A stretch of DNA of 64,000 bases, taken from Strongylocentrotus purpuratus. Taxonomy: Eukaryota > Echinodermata > Echinoidea > Camarodonta > Strongylocentrotidae. This document shows, piece after piece, positions 24,694 through 34,920 of the stretch. A program made the translations under genes and the position numbers. The stretch spans positions 10,752,342 to 10,816,341 of the forward strand of contig NW_022145611.1 of assembly GCF_000002235.5 (NCBI RefSeq), read 5' to 3'. The number at the start of each line of letters is the position of its first letter. The stretch's first letter is position 1. The notes under the pieces were generated by a model. The model searched no databases. It saw nothing but the letters and a program-made list of their open reading frames with translations, and was not told the origin of the DNA.

Positions 24694-27600
24694 TTATTTT
24701 TTTAGGGGGGGGGGGCAATATTACCCTGAGCCCCCTCCCCCATCTGTGCATTTGTAATGAAAGCAGCCCCTTTCTTCACATGACTGATCTAAAGATGGAG
24801 ACATCTGTTCATGATTTTCAACCGTGAAGTCACATGGGGATGAAGTTTTTGAAAAACAAGGCAGGAAGAATGTATTTTAATGTATCCTGAATCGTGTGTG
24901 GTCTCATGCAGTCAGACCTAATCATCATTAATCAAGTGGGAAAAGTGATATAATATTTTGTGCAAGAACTGTAGCCATGATAAAATAAGTAATTTAATTG
25001 TACTTGTGAGGATGCGGTATTGTAGTACATTGTGGAGCAAAATATGGCACAGTATACATGTAAGTATAACAGGTTTGGGCATTGTTTAGCGCTTTTAGAG
25101 ACTTCGGTGGTAAGCGCTATATAAGCTCTGTTTTTTATTTTTTATTTTTTGTTTGTTTTTTGTTTCAAACCAAAACCTGATAAAGTATCAGGCTTGACTT
25201 CTCATGAACTTACAGAGAATTGTACTAAACTGCACAATTCCTATAAATCATCAAGATTTCCTATAAAGGAGGTACATACATGTATGTATCCCATTTTAAG
25301 CCTATTTCACCAAATGCTCATCATATGTGTTTCTTCATACAGATGTAACAAATTTTCCTCTGTCATGAATTGTTTTTACCTTTAATGTATCTCCCATCAC
25401 AAACACAAAAAGAGACTGAATCACAAAAGTATGCCATGTTGTTTGGCCGTGGGTCAAAACAACGACAGTGATCTACAGATCACGTCTGCTCAATATTGGA
25501 CTAAATATCAAGTGATGTCATTTGATCTACCCAAGTACCAGTAATCTAGTCTGCCTGCAACTTTTCATCTCTTTCTATTCTATGTTTTCAAATGGCAAAG
25601 ATTAATAGAGCGAAGAGTAGAACATACGTGTACATGTAGGTTTACAGTACAAAGGGTATATTAGCTTTTCCTCATGGATTTCAAAACATGCCCTTTACAG
25701 GGGTCTTCTTTCCTGCTTTCGAAAGGAATGGTTGTATGGCATTTGTCCCTGCAACAATTGCTCTTGGAAGATATCCTATGGCAGATCCAGGATTCGAAAG
25801 AAGGGAGGGGGGGGGGTAGGGGGTAGAGTGCCTACATGTACCATGCTGAGCTTTACTCTTGCAGGAACTGGACAGAAATGGAACGAGAGGTGCAAGGAAA
25901 ATATAAATTCTTATATTCTTAGGAATGGAGGAAATGTAGAGGGGCATGTTGCTCCTGCGCCCCTCTTAGAATCCATCTGTGATCTTCTTATAATGATCAG
26001 GAAGTAAAATACAACATTAATTTGGATAAGACAGTGCATAATTTAAAAACAATTTTACTTATGATGTAATGTGTTTAATATTGAAAACCACAGATTACAC
26101 TGTAGATGAAATGGGGTCATTCTGTCTATCATTGTTCATTTGAATCTGCTCGGTTCTTGAACTTGATATCTGTTTTATACCAGTAAATGAAGATTATTAA
26201 GATCATAAAAGCCCCTTTTAAAGTGTACACTACACGTTGTACATGACACTGTACTGGCAATGTACAGTCTTTTCTTTCTCCCCTCTCCCTTTTTCTCTGT
26301 CTCTATCTTTCTCTGTCTCTGTCTCTCTCTCTTTTTGTTTTCCCTTTCTCTTTATACCCCTCCTTTATCTCTTTCTATGTATCTGAATTACCTTCTCTCC
26401 CTCTCTTTCATTCTATCCACAATCCCCCTTCTTATTTTATAATTCACCCTCGCTCTCTCATTTCTCTCTTCATTTTTATCACTCATATCCGTGACCATCA
26501 TGACTTGCCGACTACAGTAACTAGTGCTGTTCTTGTATCACCTTAGTATAAAAGAATGATTAAAGAAAAAAAAGAAGACAGAAATGAGTGATGTACAACT
26601 ATATTGCTCTCCAGCGGTGTTCATCTCATCAGACTAATTGTCAAATGCTCACTGGTGTGCAAACACACCCTGCAGGGTGACATCAAATGTAATATTTTGC
26701 AGTGGCCACTATATCAACACGTTTTAAGAAACCCCTACTGTTGTACATGCAGAGAGAGAGATGTCAACTGTAACAATTAACACGAATGGTGTTGTTGTAT
26801 ATCATCATTAAAAGTATATACCAACAGTATTTGTAAAACTCCCACTGCTTTGACAGGGTGATTGACTGTATCATTTCTAAATATAAAAAGAAAGAAAGAA
26901 CTGAACTCTTACTGCTGAATGCCCAAAGAGCTTCAGTGTATCATGCAGCAAATTCGTGAAAGCTCCACTTCTGGCTGTATATATACATGTACATATACAT
27001 GTAGTGGCATACATGTAGCTCTGGGAATGGGGAATGGGAGGCAACAGGGGGAACTTTGAACAGAAAACAACAAAAGTGTTATACAAATATAAAGTTGCCT
27101 ATCTTTAGAGATGGGATGCATACACAGTATCTCTTCCCAGACTGTCCCGCGGTCAGATGCCCCTCCCCCAAAATTGTACTGTGCTACCGACTACCGAGTA
27201 ATATCAACTGCAAGTGCTGTTCATGTATTGACACATGTATAGTAGGATAGTTTACAAATTTCCACTGATGTACACTGTACATGTACAATGTATAGATTGG
27301 CATCAACTTTGACATTTTCCAGTAAATTTGTTGGTGTAATGCCTCAAAGCAGGATGTCTTGAACAATCTTATCCTTCTACCAATATCTCTCCTTGATCCA
27401 GCTCAATATAAGCTTGCATACTAATCAGAGGCACACCATCATAACCCATCGATCTCTTCACCAATATACTAGGAAGTATGAGAAATCATATTTGGCAAAG
27501 TGATTAAGATTGTGATGAATGCATTAAAGAATTGTATTCATCCTGTAAGAATTTTACTGCCAACTCTTTTGAGAAATTAGATACATTCATATAATCTCAG

Positions 27601-29697
27601 ATTTAATTATAGCCAGTATGTAGCTTGTTTTGATTGAGGGTTTTCTGAGATTTTTATGTTCAATTTATCATTTCCAAGAGTCTGTTGAAGTGTAGGTTCA
27701 AAATACTATTTCACAGTAAGTCAAGGAAGTGTTGGGATTGATTCTTTTTACTATCAGGAAATAGATGATTTATACTGCTGTATGGCAAATTTCCCAATCG
27801 AAATCCCTATTGGAAGCCCCTTTTAATTTTATGTTCAGAAAAAATTGTTATTGCACCACATCCGCATTAAGCCTCTATGATCATGCAATTCTACCTTAGT
27901 CAGAATTATAAAATGGAATCTGGATGCCGACTGCTATTGAAATGCATCCGTTTTTAATGAAGGATCTTCTTCATTCAGAAGTTTCTTACTTTCTTACCCA
28001 TGATTAGGGCTGATACTTTGCTTCCTGATGTTGCTGTTGAAAGCAACATTTGGGAGTTTGGCATCGCATTTGAAAATGAATCACATTCCAAACTTATGCG
28101 CCCTAATCAATTGAGACTAGGGGTAATTTCAAGTTCTAACCATGAAGCTGTATCTCAAATGAAGCTTTCTAAGATCAACCAGCATTGTTGATAATTGTTA
28201 TTGAAATCTAGAATCAGGGAATTTCCCTCATTGTATCTTCATATTTGAAAATCGCTAGATGCTGTACATGATAGTCATTTACTGCATCATAGTGCATCAT
28301 AATAATGTACTGCAATCATTCTTTACATGTAGATCTGTAAACAAAAAATCATCATTTCATATAAACTTGAGAGTGCAAATTATTTTTACCCATATTTTGT
28401 TTGTGGTCAGCTCAAAACATTTAATTTCTGGAATAGTTATGACATTTTTATCATTTTGATTTTGATTTGTGATTTTCAAAATAATAAACAAAAGATGTAT
28501 GCATTGTTATTTAGAAGAATTGATACCAAGAACACAAACCTTCAGAACAGTATGCTAGGAGTGAAATAGGGGGGGGGGGGTGGACTTTGGTACCATTTCC
28601 AATAATTTTGGGCCTGATATGTTATTTAAATTTCATGAATCTGTATGATTTGAGTTGTTTTGTTTCATTTTGTGAGTTATTTCTCTTCTTAATGTTTTGA
28701 CTTTTTAGTTTTTATTTGCTTTTACTATTTTAAAGAAGGGAGGGGGAGGGAATCAATGCTACAATACAAATTAATTTGGTTAATCACTAGTCCTTGTCTT
28801 TGTTTTATACAATTTTTTTTAATGACAGGTTGCCTTAATCCAAAGATCCTGGAGATCTCTGTCGGGACTGCCAAGTATGAACATGCCTACAGAGCTGTGA
28901 TGTGGAGGATAGACAGACTACCAGAGAGAACCACAGGTATGTAAATAAATTAAGTCTGGTGACTACCAAGTATGAACATGCCCGGTGAGTTGTGATGTGC
29001 AGAATAAACACACTACATTTTGATGATTTTGCACCAGAGAGAACCACAAGTAAATGATGTGGTGTGAGGACCAGACAAGGGACATGATTGACAGAATAGC
29101 AATGAATACAGACATACTAAAACTCTTCATCATGCACTCATCAGAGCAAAATTGCAAGACTGAACAGAAAGCTGAAATCAGACAATCTATTACAGTGGAA
29201 GCAGAAGGAAAAAAGTTCACAAAAATAACATGGTTCTTTCTGTTCATTCTTGCGATTTACTCTGATGAGTGCAAGATGACGAGCTTTAGAAACGGAATAG
29301 TTGGATAACTGTCAAGTATGAACATGCCTACCAAGATATGGTGCAGCTAGGGGTTGACAGGCTCTCATAGAGAACCACAGGTAAATGATATACATTACAT
29401 ATACATGTACATAATGATACAGTCAGGTGATTACATGTATGAACATGGCATCAAGTTGTGGTTTGGAGTCTAGAGAGACTCCCAGAGATGACTGAATAGA
29501 AGGGAAATAATGTAGACTTATGATTTATTCATACATGAAGTCATCAAATATGAACATGGCCAACATTTACCCAGCTGTGGTTTGGAAACACTCAGAGAGG
29601 CCTGAAGTTATAGATGATGTAATGTAGATCACATTACAGCAGGTGTGTACATGACACATTGTGGTGTAGCTGCATGTATGTGGTGTAGCTGCATGTA

Positions 29698-29732
<35 letters not shown>

Positions 29733-31377
29733 AGTGTTACTTAATGCTGGAGCGTTGTATAAACGACTGCTAGGCTAAAGCCGGGGTAATAATAAATGTG
29801 CCTCGGAATAGAATTATCTAGATAGATGGCACTATAGAAATGCCTATTATTATTATTATTATTAGGCGTATGCATTTCCCCTCCCTATCTCCTGTGTGTA
29901 AAGTCAATATGGGCTGGATTTTTGTGAATTACAGGCCGGACTTGTTGCGTGAAAAGAATCCCTTTATACCAGAGATTTTGGGAACACAAATGCGGTCCTT
30001 CCTACCCCGAAGTGGGGGGGGGGGGGGGGGGGGGGGTGTGTGTGTATGCCCATGCAATGATTCTCATTTGCACCATTTATTTTCAAGTATTTTGGGTTGC
30101 AATCTGAATTTCTGATGTTATTCATCTGTACAAATTCTTTGAATTTTTATTATCCAGAACTCAATCATATAGTGACCCAAAATTTTGAATCAGTTTCTTA
30201 CAATAAATTACATGTATGCTGATAGGTGCACTTAGCAAAAACTGCATAATAACGTTAAAGTGGAGGAAGTGTCGTCACAAACAGTTGCAAAAGATTATCA
30301 GATGAACTCATGAAGCATTTGAGTGAGAGCAGAAGCCATTGAACTACTCTACCCTGGAGAGACAGGAAATCCAAAAGATTAACAGCATTTACTGGGTGTG
30401 GAGGGAAGATTTCCAAATGGCCCATTAGTTTCTACAGATTTTCTGATCTAAATGCAAGAGTTCATTAGCTAGGTTGGTCTAACATGGTCTAAGCACTGGG
30501 TATAATCGCATGAGCTTTACACTCTTCAGGTTTGGTAAATCATGTAGCGGTTATGCGGAGTGATTAATAAGGTAGCAAACCAATTACTGCAATGGATACT
30601 TGAGGCCTCTTCAGATTGTAATGGCAAATCAGTGTTGAGTAATCATATAATAGTTATGAGGAGTGATTGATAGTTTATTAGAAAAGAGATATCAAAGTGC
30701 ATGAACTTACTTGTAGTTGATGCCTCTTCCAATACTTATGGCAGAATATACATTGTAGAATTTTACAGTGCTATTGGAAACCCTTCAGCTTGATTTACTC
30801 TGTTAAATGTATCATAACATATTAAATGTAGATGTGTGTGTTTCTATATTTGTTTGTATTTAACTTTACAAGCAAGTTATGTATTTTATGATAGGCAATA
30901 ATCATCTTTTTATCTTTAACTTTCAATCTCATCTACAGTAATTCTGAATTTGTCTTCTGTACTCCCACCATAAGCAGTTCATTTTCCCAAGCATTGATTT
31001 CATTGACTGCATCAGATGCTCATATGTCACCTAGTACCATTTTCCTCTTGGTATTCACAGCTGTTTATTTTTATTTGTTATTTTTCACTGTGATAGGTCA
31101 CCCTTCAACCTACATTCTCAAGTGTAACCTGAACCTGAGTTCTGCAAGAGAGGTGAGCAAGACGTTCTCTCGCACCATAGAGGTGGAGTACCACACCCCT
31201 CACACCACCGCTTCCAAGACGACTGTACGCTCCCTGGCCGTCTCCAGTGAGAAGTCTCCGGAGAAGAGGATACGCTACATGGCAACCTACGAGTACCAGG
31301 TGCAGATTGAGGACAACTATATCCGGCATTCTCTGGCCGAGGATAACGATGCGCCCGGAAGATGTTTGCAGCAGTGA
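7498..31377 (+). CDS. STON2: Stonin (AP-2/synaptotagmin endocytic adaptor), five coding exons
   Basis: Stonins are cytosolic clathrin adaptors that link AP-2 and Eps15/intersectin to synaptotagmin during synaptic-vesicle and membrane retrieval. Exons 7498-7750, 18196-20520, 20833-20991, 28829-28936 and 31097-31377 all join at phase 1 with GT-AG borders, giving 1041 residues (human stonin-2 is about 900, fly stoned-B about 1260). The N-terminal half is disordered and carries four WVxF motifs (W4, W49, W152, W195) and one WTTF (W371), the known AP-2 alpha-ear ligand type. It also has three NPF motifs (N318, N348, N393) for EH domains. Gln/Ala-rich segments follow at about 405-445 and 500. The stonin-homology domain starts near 581 (WPLKFRVPDKKR), and the mu-homology domain fills about 715-1035, with FLSGSPDCAIGLNDV, SDWIKMH, ENILVHIPVP, GTAKYEHAYRAVMWRIDRLP and the C-terminal YEYQVQIEDNYI. 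The start has A at -3. NPF plus WVxF motifs fit STON2 better than STON1, but the gene may equal the ancestor of both. Confidence 0.93.
7751..7919 (+). other. Start of stonin intron 1, nothing recognised
   Basis: This is intron sequence between the exon 1 donor and the SINE. No feature stands out. Confidence 0.6.
7920..8295 (-). mobile_element. tRNA-derived SINE (minus strand) in stonin intron 1
   Basis: On the minus strand the head at 8295 reads GGCGAGTTGGCTCAGTCGG, with a perfect A box (TGGCTCAGTCGG). About 40 bases on is a perfect B box (GGTTCGACTCC). The D stem has a mismatch and the anticodon stem cannot pair, so this is a tRNA-like promoter and not a tRNA gene. The body continues with 'ccctcggatgggacgttaa' and 'ggagagtcaccacccttgca', a conserved-looking central region seen again in part near 32960-33000. 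The 3' end toward 7920 is uncertain. Confidence 0.7.
8296..8734. other. Stonin intron 1, nothing recognised
   Basis: AT-rich intron sequence with no reading frame or repeat that I can name. Confidence 0.5.
8735..8862 (-). pseudogene. Decayed LINE reverse-transcriptase C-terminal fragment
   Basis: The minus strand reads RVLNDWNSLPKLVVSA, then after an in-frame stop and shift KARFDNHWKK. This resembles the conserved C-terminal 'DWNSLP...VVSA...FK.RLDKHW' tail of CR1/Jockey-type LINE ORF2. It is short and broken. Confidence 0.5.
8873..9112 (+). repeat. Direct repeat, copy 1
   Basis: It begins 'attatgtaaggaaacctgta' and runs through 'gacactattgactgactgac' and 'cttgtaatggccaaaatta'. The same ~240-bp sequence returns at 9357-9605 with scattered substitutions. 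Confidence 0.8.
9165..9330 (+). pseudogene. LINE reverse-transcriptase fragment (GVPQGS...LLFLIYIN motif)
   Basis: The plus frame reads THGVPQGSMLGTLLFLIYIN and then GLTHSS, the conserved RT block 'GVPQGSVLGPLLFLIYINDL' of CR1/Jockey-like non-LTR elements. The frame closes at a stop near 9330 and no other RT block remains. The fragment lies between the two direct repeats. Confidence 0.75.
9357..9605 (+). repeat. Direct repeat, copy 2
   Basis: Second copy of the segment at 8873-9112. A minus-strand open frame that spans it is not supported by any recognisable family. Confidence 0.8.
9940..10335. repeat. Short degenerate tandem repeat with inverted ends
   Basis: Units of about 60 bp repeat 'tgtccttgaaatt' and 'aaataggggt'. 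The ends at about 9960-9980 ('ccacatgaccgttacc') and 10300-10320 ('gggaacggtcatacatg') are inverted relative to each other, and both flanks include 'cctagtcc'. This may be a small DNA element carrying tandem units. Confidence 0.55.
10336..13000. other. Stonin intron 1, no gene seen
   Basis: AT-rich sequence with many TACATGTA words and a short GA-rich run near 11325-11355. No frame or RNA gene is recognised. Confidence 0.5.
13001..13504. mobile_element. Complete family D MITE with TTAA target duplication
   Basis: It is flanked by TTAA at 12997-13000 and 13505-13508. Terminal inverted repeats of about 22 bp read AGGTAATACAAAGTTTTGGT at the left and, inverted, AGGTATTACAAAGTGTTGGT at the right. 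The interior matches 1-240 and 5759-6190 in reverse complement. The TTAA duplication is the piggyBac-type signature, though the ends are not the classic CCC start. There is no coding capacity. Confidence 0.8.
13509..14687. other. Stonin intron 1, no gene seen
   Basis: Nothing beyond TACATGTA-rich words. Short open frames here lack any recognisable domain. Confidence 0.5.
14688..15320. mobile_element. 633-bp mariner-like MITE with ~200-bp inverted repeats and TA duplication
   Basis: TA dinucleotides flank it at 14686-14687 and 15321-15322. The ends read GTGAGTCAAAAAAAAGTTTA inverted at each side. The arms continue for about 200 bp, sharing 'atcttatgaaag', 'aaacac' and 'tcccaaatca' blocks, 'gtgttcac' and 'tttgcgccaaag'-type blocks. 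The centre (about 14890-15115) is unique, with repeated 'gatatttgatatt' words. TA targets and long arms suggest a Tc1/mariner-type non-autonomous element. Confidence 0.85.
15323..16879. other. Stonin intron 1, TACATGTA-rich, no gene seen
   Basis: Clusters of overlapping ACATGTAC words occur at 15360-15600 and 15950-15975. The open frame here is rich in Cys, Tyr and Met because of these words and is not judged coding. Confidence 0.5.
16880..17628. mobile_element. Repeat element with four ~160-bp tandem units and AGGTCAAAGGTCA words
   Basis: It starts with a hairpin 'gcctccgccaccgaaggtgg...ccggaggc', then 'tgtctgtccgtacgtccgtc', and ends near 'gagcggaggcatcattttcg'. Between lie four units containing 'atctcaagaacca', 'gagatttaaactt', 'gatctgattagattttggag' and 'gtaggtcaaaggtca'. 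The opening is of a kind repeated widely in marine invertebrate genomes. No protein is encoded. Confidence 0.8.
17629..18195 (+). other. 3' end of stonin intron 1
   Basis: It holds an ATTCAT microsatellite at about 18085-18118 and then the T-rich acceptor tract ending TATGCAG at 18195. An in-frame ATG at 18141 extends the exon 2 frame backward but lies in the intron. Confidence 0.7.
18196..20520 (+). CDS. STON2: Stonin exon 2 (motif-rich linker, stonin-homology domain, first part of mu domain)
   Basis: 2325 bp encode residues 85-860: two WVxF motifs, WTTF, three NPF motifs, Gln/Ala-rich stretches, the stonin-homology domain and the first half of the mu domain up to MELRVDLLVP. Donor GTAATA is acceptable. 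The frame stays open for 45 more codons into the intron, but this tail is unlike stonins and exon 3 restores the family sequence. Confidence 0.92.
20521..20832 (+). other. Stonin intron 2 (312 bp)
   Basis: A short intron ending in TCTTTCAG. No other feature. Confidence 0.8.
20833..20991 (+). CDS. STON2: Stonin exon 3 (mu domain)
   Basis: 53 codons, phase 1 to phase 1, read in the frame G|CC. They encode KRNPSHYQCENILVHIPVP and then DHWVSYFRKPKRMG, which matches the conserved 'CENVMI.YPVP..WVK.FR' block of stonin mu domains. Confidence 0.9.
20992..28828 (+). other. Stonin intron 3 (7.8 kb), simple repeats only
   Basis: It contains G runs near 22439-22450, 24484-24497 and 25807-25816, a (TA)n tract at about 24658-24690, a SINE/LINE-like 3' end 'agcgctatataagctctg' near 25115, and a CT-rich stretch at 26270-26480. 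A 103-codon minus frame at 22104-22415 is unassigned. No extra exon is convincing. Confidence 0.6.
28829..28936 (+). CDS. STON2: Stonin exon 4 (mu domain, GTAKYEHA block)
   Basis: 36 codons, phase 1 to 1, encoding the highly conserved GTAKYEHAYRAVMWRIDRLP. The donor is CAG|GTATGT. Four decayed copies of this exon follow in the next 700 bp. Confidence 0.92.
28951..29615 (+). pseudogene. Four decayed tandem copies of stonin exon 4
   Basis: Copies at about 28951-29049, 29303-29380, 29421-29492 and 29536-29615 each repeat 'aagtatgaacatg' followed by degenerate 'gtgatgtgg..ata.acagac' and 'ccagagagaaccacag'. Copy 2 keeps the exact length and frame over 21 codons (KYEHAYQDMVQLGVDRLS, stop, RTT) and a consensus donor CAG|GTAAAT. 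Copy 1 has an 18-bp insert and a TGA. Copies 3 and 4 are shorter and contain stops. All lie in intron 4 in the same orientation as the real exon, so they are unlikely to be used as they stand. Confidence 0.85.
29119..29287. repeat. Foldback sequence between exon 4 copies
   Basis: The arms at about 29119-29171 and 29236-29287 are about 52 bp, inverted and roughly 80 percent alike (sharing 'gcactcatcagag' and 'gaacagaaag'). It lies between decayed exon copies 1 and 2 and probably inserted after the duplication. Confidence 0.75.
29700..29730 (+). repeat. Poly(C) tract, 31 bases
   Basis: An uninterrupted C run, the longest homopolymer in the window. Its length is likely to be unreliable in any assembly. 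Confidence 0.95.
29745..29866 (+). mobile_element. 3' part of a tRNA-derived SINE
   Basis: It shares 'gctggagcg', 'taggctaa', 'ctagatagat' and 'ctatagaaatgcctattatt' with the full-length minus-strand copy at 56303-56585, and it ends in an ATT microsatellite. The tRNA-like head is absent. Confidence 0.75.
29867..31096 (+). other. Remainder of stonin intron 4
   Basis: It includes a G23 run at 30014-30036 and ends in a T-rich tract before the TGATAG acceptor. Nothing else is recognised. Confidence 0.6.
31097..31377 (+). CDS. STON2: Stonin exon 5 (last exon, stop codon)
   Basis: It encodes the C-terminal mu-domain strands: TYILKCNLNLSS, a SRTIEVEYHTPHTTASKTTV block, VSSEKSPEKRIRYMATYEYQ and the tail to TGA at 31375. 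The HTTASKTTVRSLAVSSEK stretch matches the 'TSASKASVRSISVEDK' block of vertebrate stonins. Base composition is clearly more GC-rich than the flanks. Confidence 0.92.
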
Positions 31378-31990
31378 AGACCACATTCCACTTCCCACCC
31401 GCTCCAGGACTACTGTCCCCTTCCTAGCTGTCTTCTCTTTACCCTTTTTCTAGATGTTCCCAGTGAGAGGACATTCTACCCAGCCTTTTACAAGTACCGG
31501 TTGCAGACTGAAGACAGCTACATTTGCCCAGTATATGTCTGCAGCAGTGAAGACCACACCACTATTACAACCCCTCAAAGACAACGGTCCATTCTCTAGT
31601 TGACTGCCACGAAATGATTCAGAGCAGATGATACACTTATATCTATCTACCCGGTGCAGATTAATGATAGCTGCATCAGATTCAGGTACTACTATTCTGC
31701 TCTTGTTGATTGCGATGTTCCCAATACATGTATGCAGCTGTGAAGACTACACCAGGCTCACCATCCCCTCCAAGACTACCGTCCTCTCCCTAGCCTTCTC
31801 AAATAAGAAGTCCCCTGGACTACCTGATGCATATCGAGGACGGCCGCACCAGGCATGCTGCAGTCCACGATGATGATACTGCTTTACCCAATGCATGTCT
31901 GCAATAGTTACAACCACACCCCTTCTTACCACCCCTCCAAGACCATTGTCTACTCTTTTGCTGCCTCCAATGATTCCTTTCTGCCACCTT
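31378..31990 (+). pseudogene. Four decayed tandem copies of the stonin exon 5 3' half
   Basis: Units begin at about 31378, 31551, 31744 and 31910 (spacing about 165-195 bp). Each opens 'gaccacac..' and continues 'cc.ctccaagactac.gt' and 'ctagccttc'. Later come 'gtaccggttgcagactgaag' (unit 1) or 'cccggtgcagattaatgata' (unit 2). Units 1 to 3 close with a form of 'tgtctgcagcagtgaa', the sequence that holds the genuine stop codon. Unit 4 covers only the first part. All have frameshifts and stops. They start at the base after the real stop, so they would lie in the 3' UTR of the mature mRNA. Confidence 0.88.
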
Positions 31991-34916
31991 TTTTTAGGAG
32001 AAAAGAGAATTCCGGTCATATTCCATTAAACATTCACAAATTTTCACCTGACCAAAACTATTACATCATCATTCCACTGTATATTCCAAAGTTTATATTC
32101 CAGTTAAATGTAAGTTTAGGAGGATTTTTGCATTTTAGTGTAAATGATTACCATTTGAAATCTGTGTAGTTTTTGGGGTCAGTGTCAGTTCAGTGATCCA
32201 AGAATACAGGTATGAAAAGCCAAATTGCTAACATTCTATTCCAAAAAGATGAGGTGCTCAACTCATTTCTAAAAGTGGGTTGATCTTCATATTAAAAAGA
32301 AAAAATTGACACGGAATAGGTGCAAGATTGAAAGTGGTGTATGTATGCATGTAGTGACCTTATTGATATGTTATGTATGTTAGACAGACTGGCAGTTTGC
32401 TTGCTTTTCAACCAATCTACAACTCGATATCATCCCTATTCTTTATTTCAATTAATAATAATGTGATAACCAACATTACTCAGTAAAAATTATCAGGAAT
32501 ATATATATACGAGTCAAATTAATTTGTATACATGTACATATATTCCTAAGAATAGAATTCCCTTTCCCTCTAAATGTAGATTATACGAATAAACTTTCCA
32601 TGTCCAGTACACATACCTGCTAACCATGAGTGTCAAAATGTGAGGTTTCTTTGACAGAAGCACCTTCATATTGATACTAATGTGAGAAAGTTGAAACAGG
32701 CCTACGTTAAAAATATAACTATAAATGTAGACGTATGATGGAAGTGTACAGTAATGTATGTTGCAGCGTCTGTATTTTCTTGAAGACATTTTTCTTAGAG
32801 ATGTTCCTTTTTATAAAAAATTATACGCAATTATGCTCCTACAATTTCTGCATAGGTGTACTTACCTCAATTTTTTTATCTATGGGAAGGGAGTGTGCGT
32901 TCATGTAATTTGGTTTTTACAGACGTGTACATGTATCAATCTGATATGATTATTTACGTCTGGGGACCGACCTCTAACGTCACCATCCGAAAAAAGTGAC
33001 TTAGTTTCGAAGCGGGGTCCGTCTGAGTCAATTTTACGCATAAGGATTTACGCAAACTGCCATCTGCTGCTCACAATGTCTCAGTGTGTTGATAGCCGAG
33101 GCCCACAACACATCACCAGCATGATGATGCTTGCGTACAGGAACCTGAAATTGCTCTATGTATGCCTTCACCCAAAGATGGCGCAATTAAAAATATATCA
33201 CAGCAACGGTAGCGTTGACGGTAAAATATCCTCCTTTTAAAGCAAAATTTAGTTTTTCTTTATTCCCTTTAGCAATCTTGGTGCTAAGCTGTAGCTTAAA
33301 TCACTGTGTACTTTTCGAGAATCATTTTCACATTCTAATCAGCTACAGCGCCTTCTCTCAGAGGCCTATGAGAATTTTGAAAGCCTCACAATCTGTAATG
33401 CTGGATGGATGTCATGGGAGTGATTTTGAATGAATCCACATTGAAGTGATATTGCAATTGTCTGGAGAAAAAAAAAGGAACTGTCACTGTTTGAAATGAA
33501 ACAATGAGACACAAGTTACTGAATGTACTCAGTTGATGAGACAAATGCAAATAGATATTCATTGAAATATGAAATTAGATAAAGCAAGTGTGGGGATGCT
33601 TTCCAGATTTTGACTAATAATGATATTTATTAATATAGTATTCACATAATTATAAGAAGTGTTATCATAATGGTCTAACACCTCTAAACATAACCTGTGT
33701 GACCAATAGTCTGTGCATCATTAACTTGTGAAATATTGCACATGATTATAACTTATAATTTACCACTTGTGCTGGATTACTGACTCTAACTCATTAAAAT
33801 TGTGCATTTTAAGTACTAATGGTGTATATTTTTTTCTTTATACAATTCTAATACATTTATAATGTAATTTTTTTTATTTATCGTATTAATTGTGGTTATA
33901 ACTGTCTTTATGTAAATTAATGTGTTGTCTTTGTCTGCATCAAATGCATTATGATTCTTATTTTTTTAAATTTAATCTTCAAACAGCTATGACAATGGTT
34001 GCTTTAAATAAAAGTGCTGACTTTATTTTGGTGTACCGGTATGTTATTTTTTGTAACGGCAACTGGTTGCTGAAGAATTTGTGAAAGAAAAATAGATGTA
34101 AGTACTGATTGGACACTATTGACAGTGACCCCCTGAGGACTGATATATAATCTTGCTAAGTGTTACTGGATTACTTTAACTTGGTGATGGTAGTAGGTAT
34201 GGAGATGTTTATACTCAGTTGGCACTTTCAATTTAAGTTATTTGGCATCATAATGAAAATCAAATATAAATCATAAATACAGATTACCTTAATATGCCAG
34301 GACCCCTAAGAAGCAACACTTGCTTGTCAATGGGGCCCCCTCATAAGTTGAGCACTACTTTAAATGAAATTACAAACAAGACTGCTCTTGACTACATTCA
34401 TGAAGCAAAGAAGCATGGATATTCATAGTTCATTCTCTAACTATTGAATTAAAGTAAGGTACTTGCTTACTGTTGTATACCTTTATAGAAAATATGTAAG
34501 GTTGCTATATATCAGGAAGGCAAAATGCATACTTTGCAACCATTGAAAATCATAATTTTGTTGCACAGAGGTACATGTAGAGTTGTAGATGTAGGACTAT
34601 GTCATTATGACATGAAGCGGGTCAATACCTCTGCTACATTGAATAGGCTTGGTATTACTTAAATCGTCTTGCAGATATTTCAAATTACAATGTTTAATTA
34701 ACAGACAATACCGACTATTATGCATTTTGGATTCTAAACACGTCATTTCGTGCCAATCCTTTTATTGCTATTATAGCTATGTTTATAAACTGTTCTGATT
34801 TTGCGTGTAGATTTCGAAAGAGATTGTTACAGAGAACTGTTCCGATTTTTTTCAACACCTCTGTCTTCTTAGACCTACTCCTGCACCCAGTGCAGCGGCA
34901 AGACATGGTTAAAGAT
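31991..34916 (+). other. Probable stonin 3' UTR and intergenic sequence
   Basis: Around 32950-33200 a segment reads 'cctctaacgtcaccatccga', related in reverse complement to the central part of the intron 1 SINE. The rest is AT-rich and unassigned. No reading frame stands out. Confidence 0.5.
34007..34012 (+). terminator. Candidate polyadenylation signal AATAAA for stonin
   Basis: AATAAA lies within 'gctttaaataaaagtgctga', followed within about 20 bases by a T/GT-rich segment 'ttattttggtgt'. It would give a 3' UTR of about 2.6 kb. Other signals exist, so the choice is tentative. Confidence 0.35.
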
Positions 34917-34920
34917 TGTA

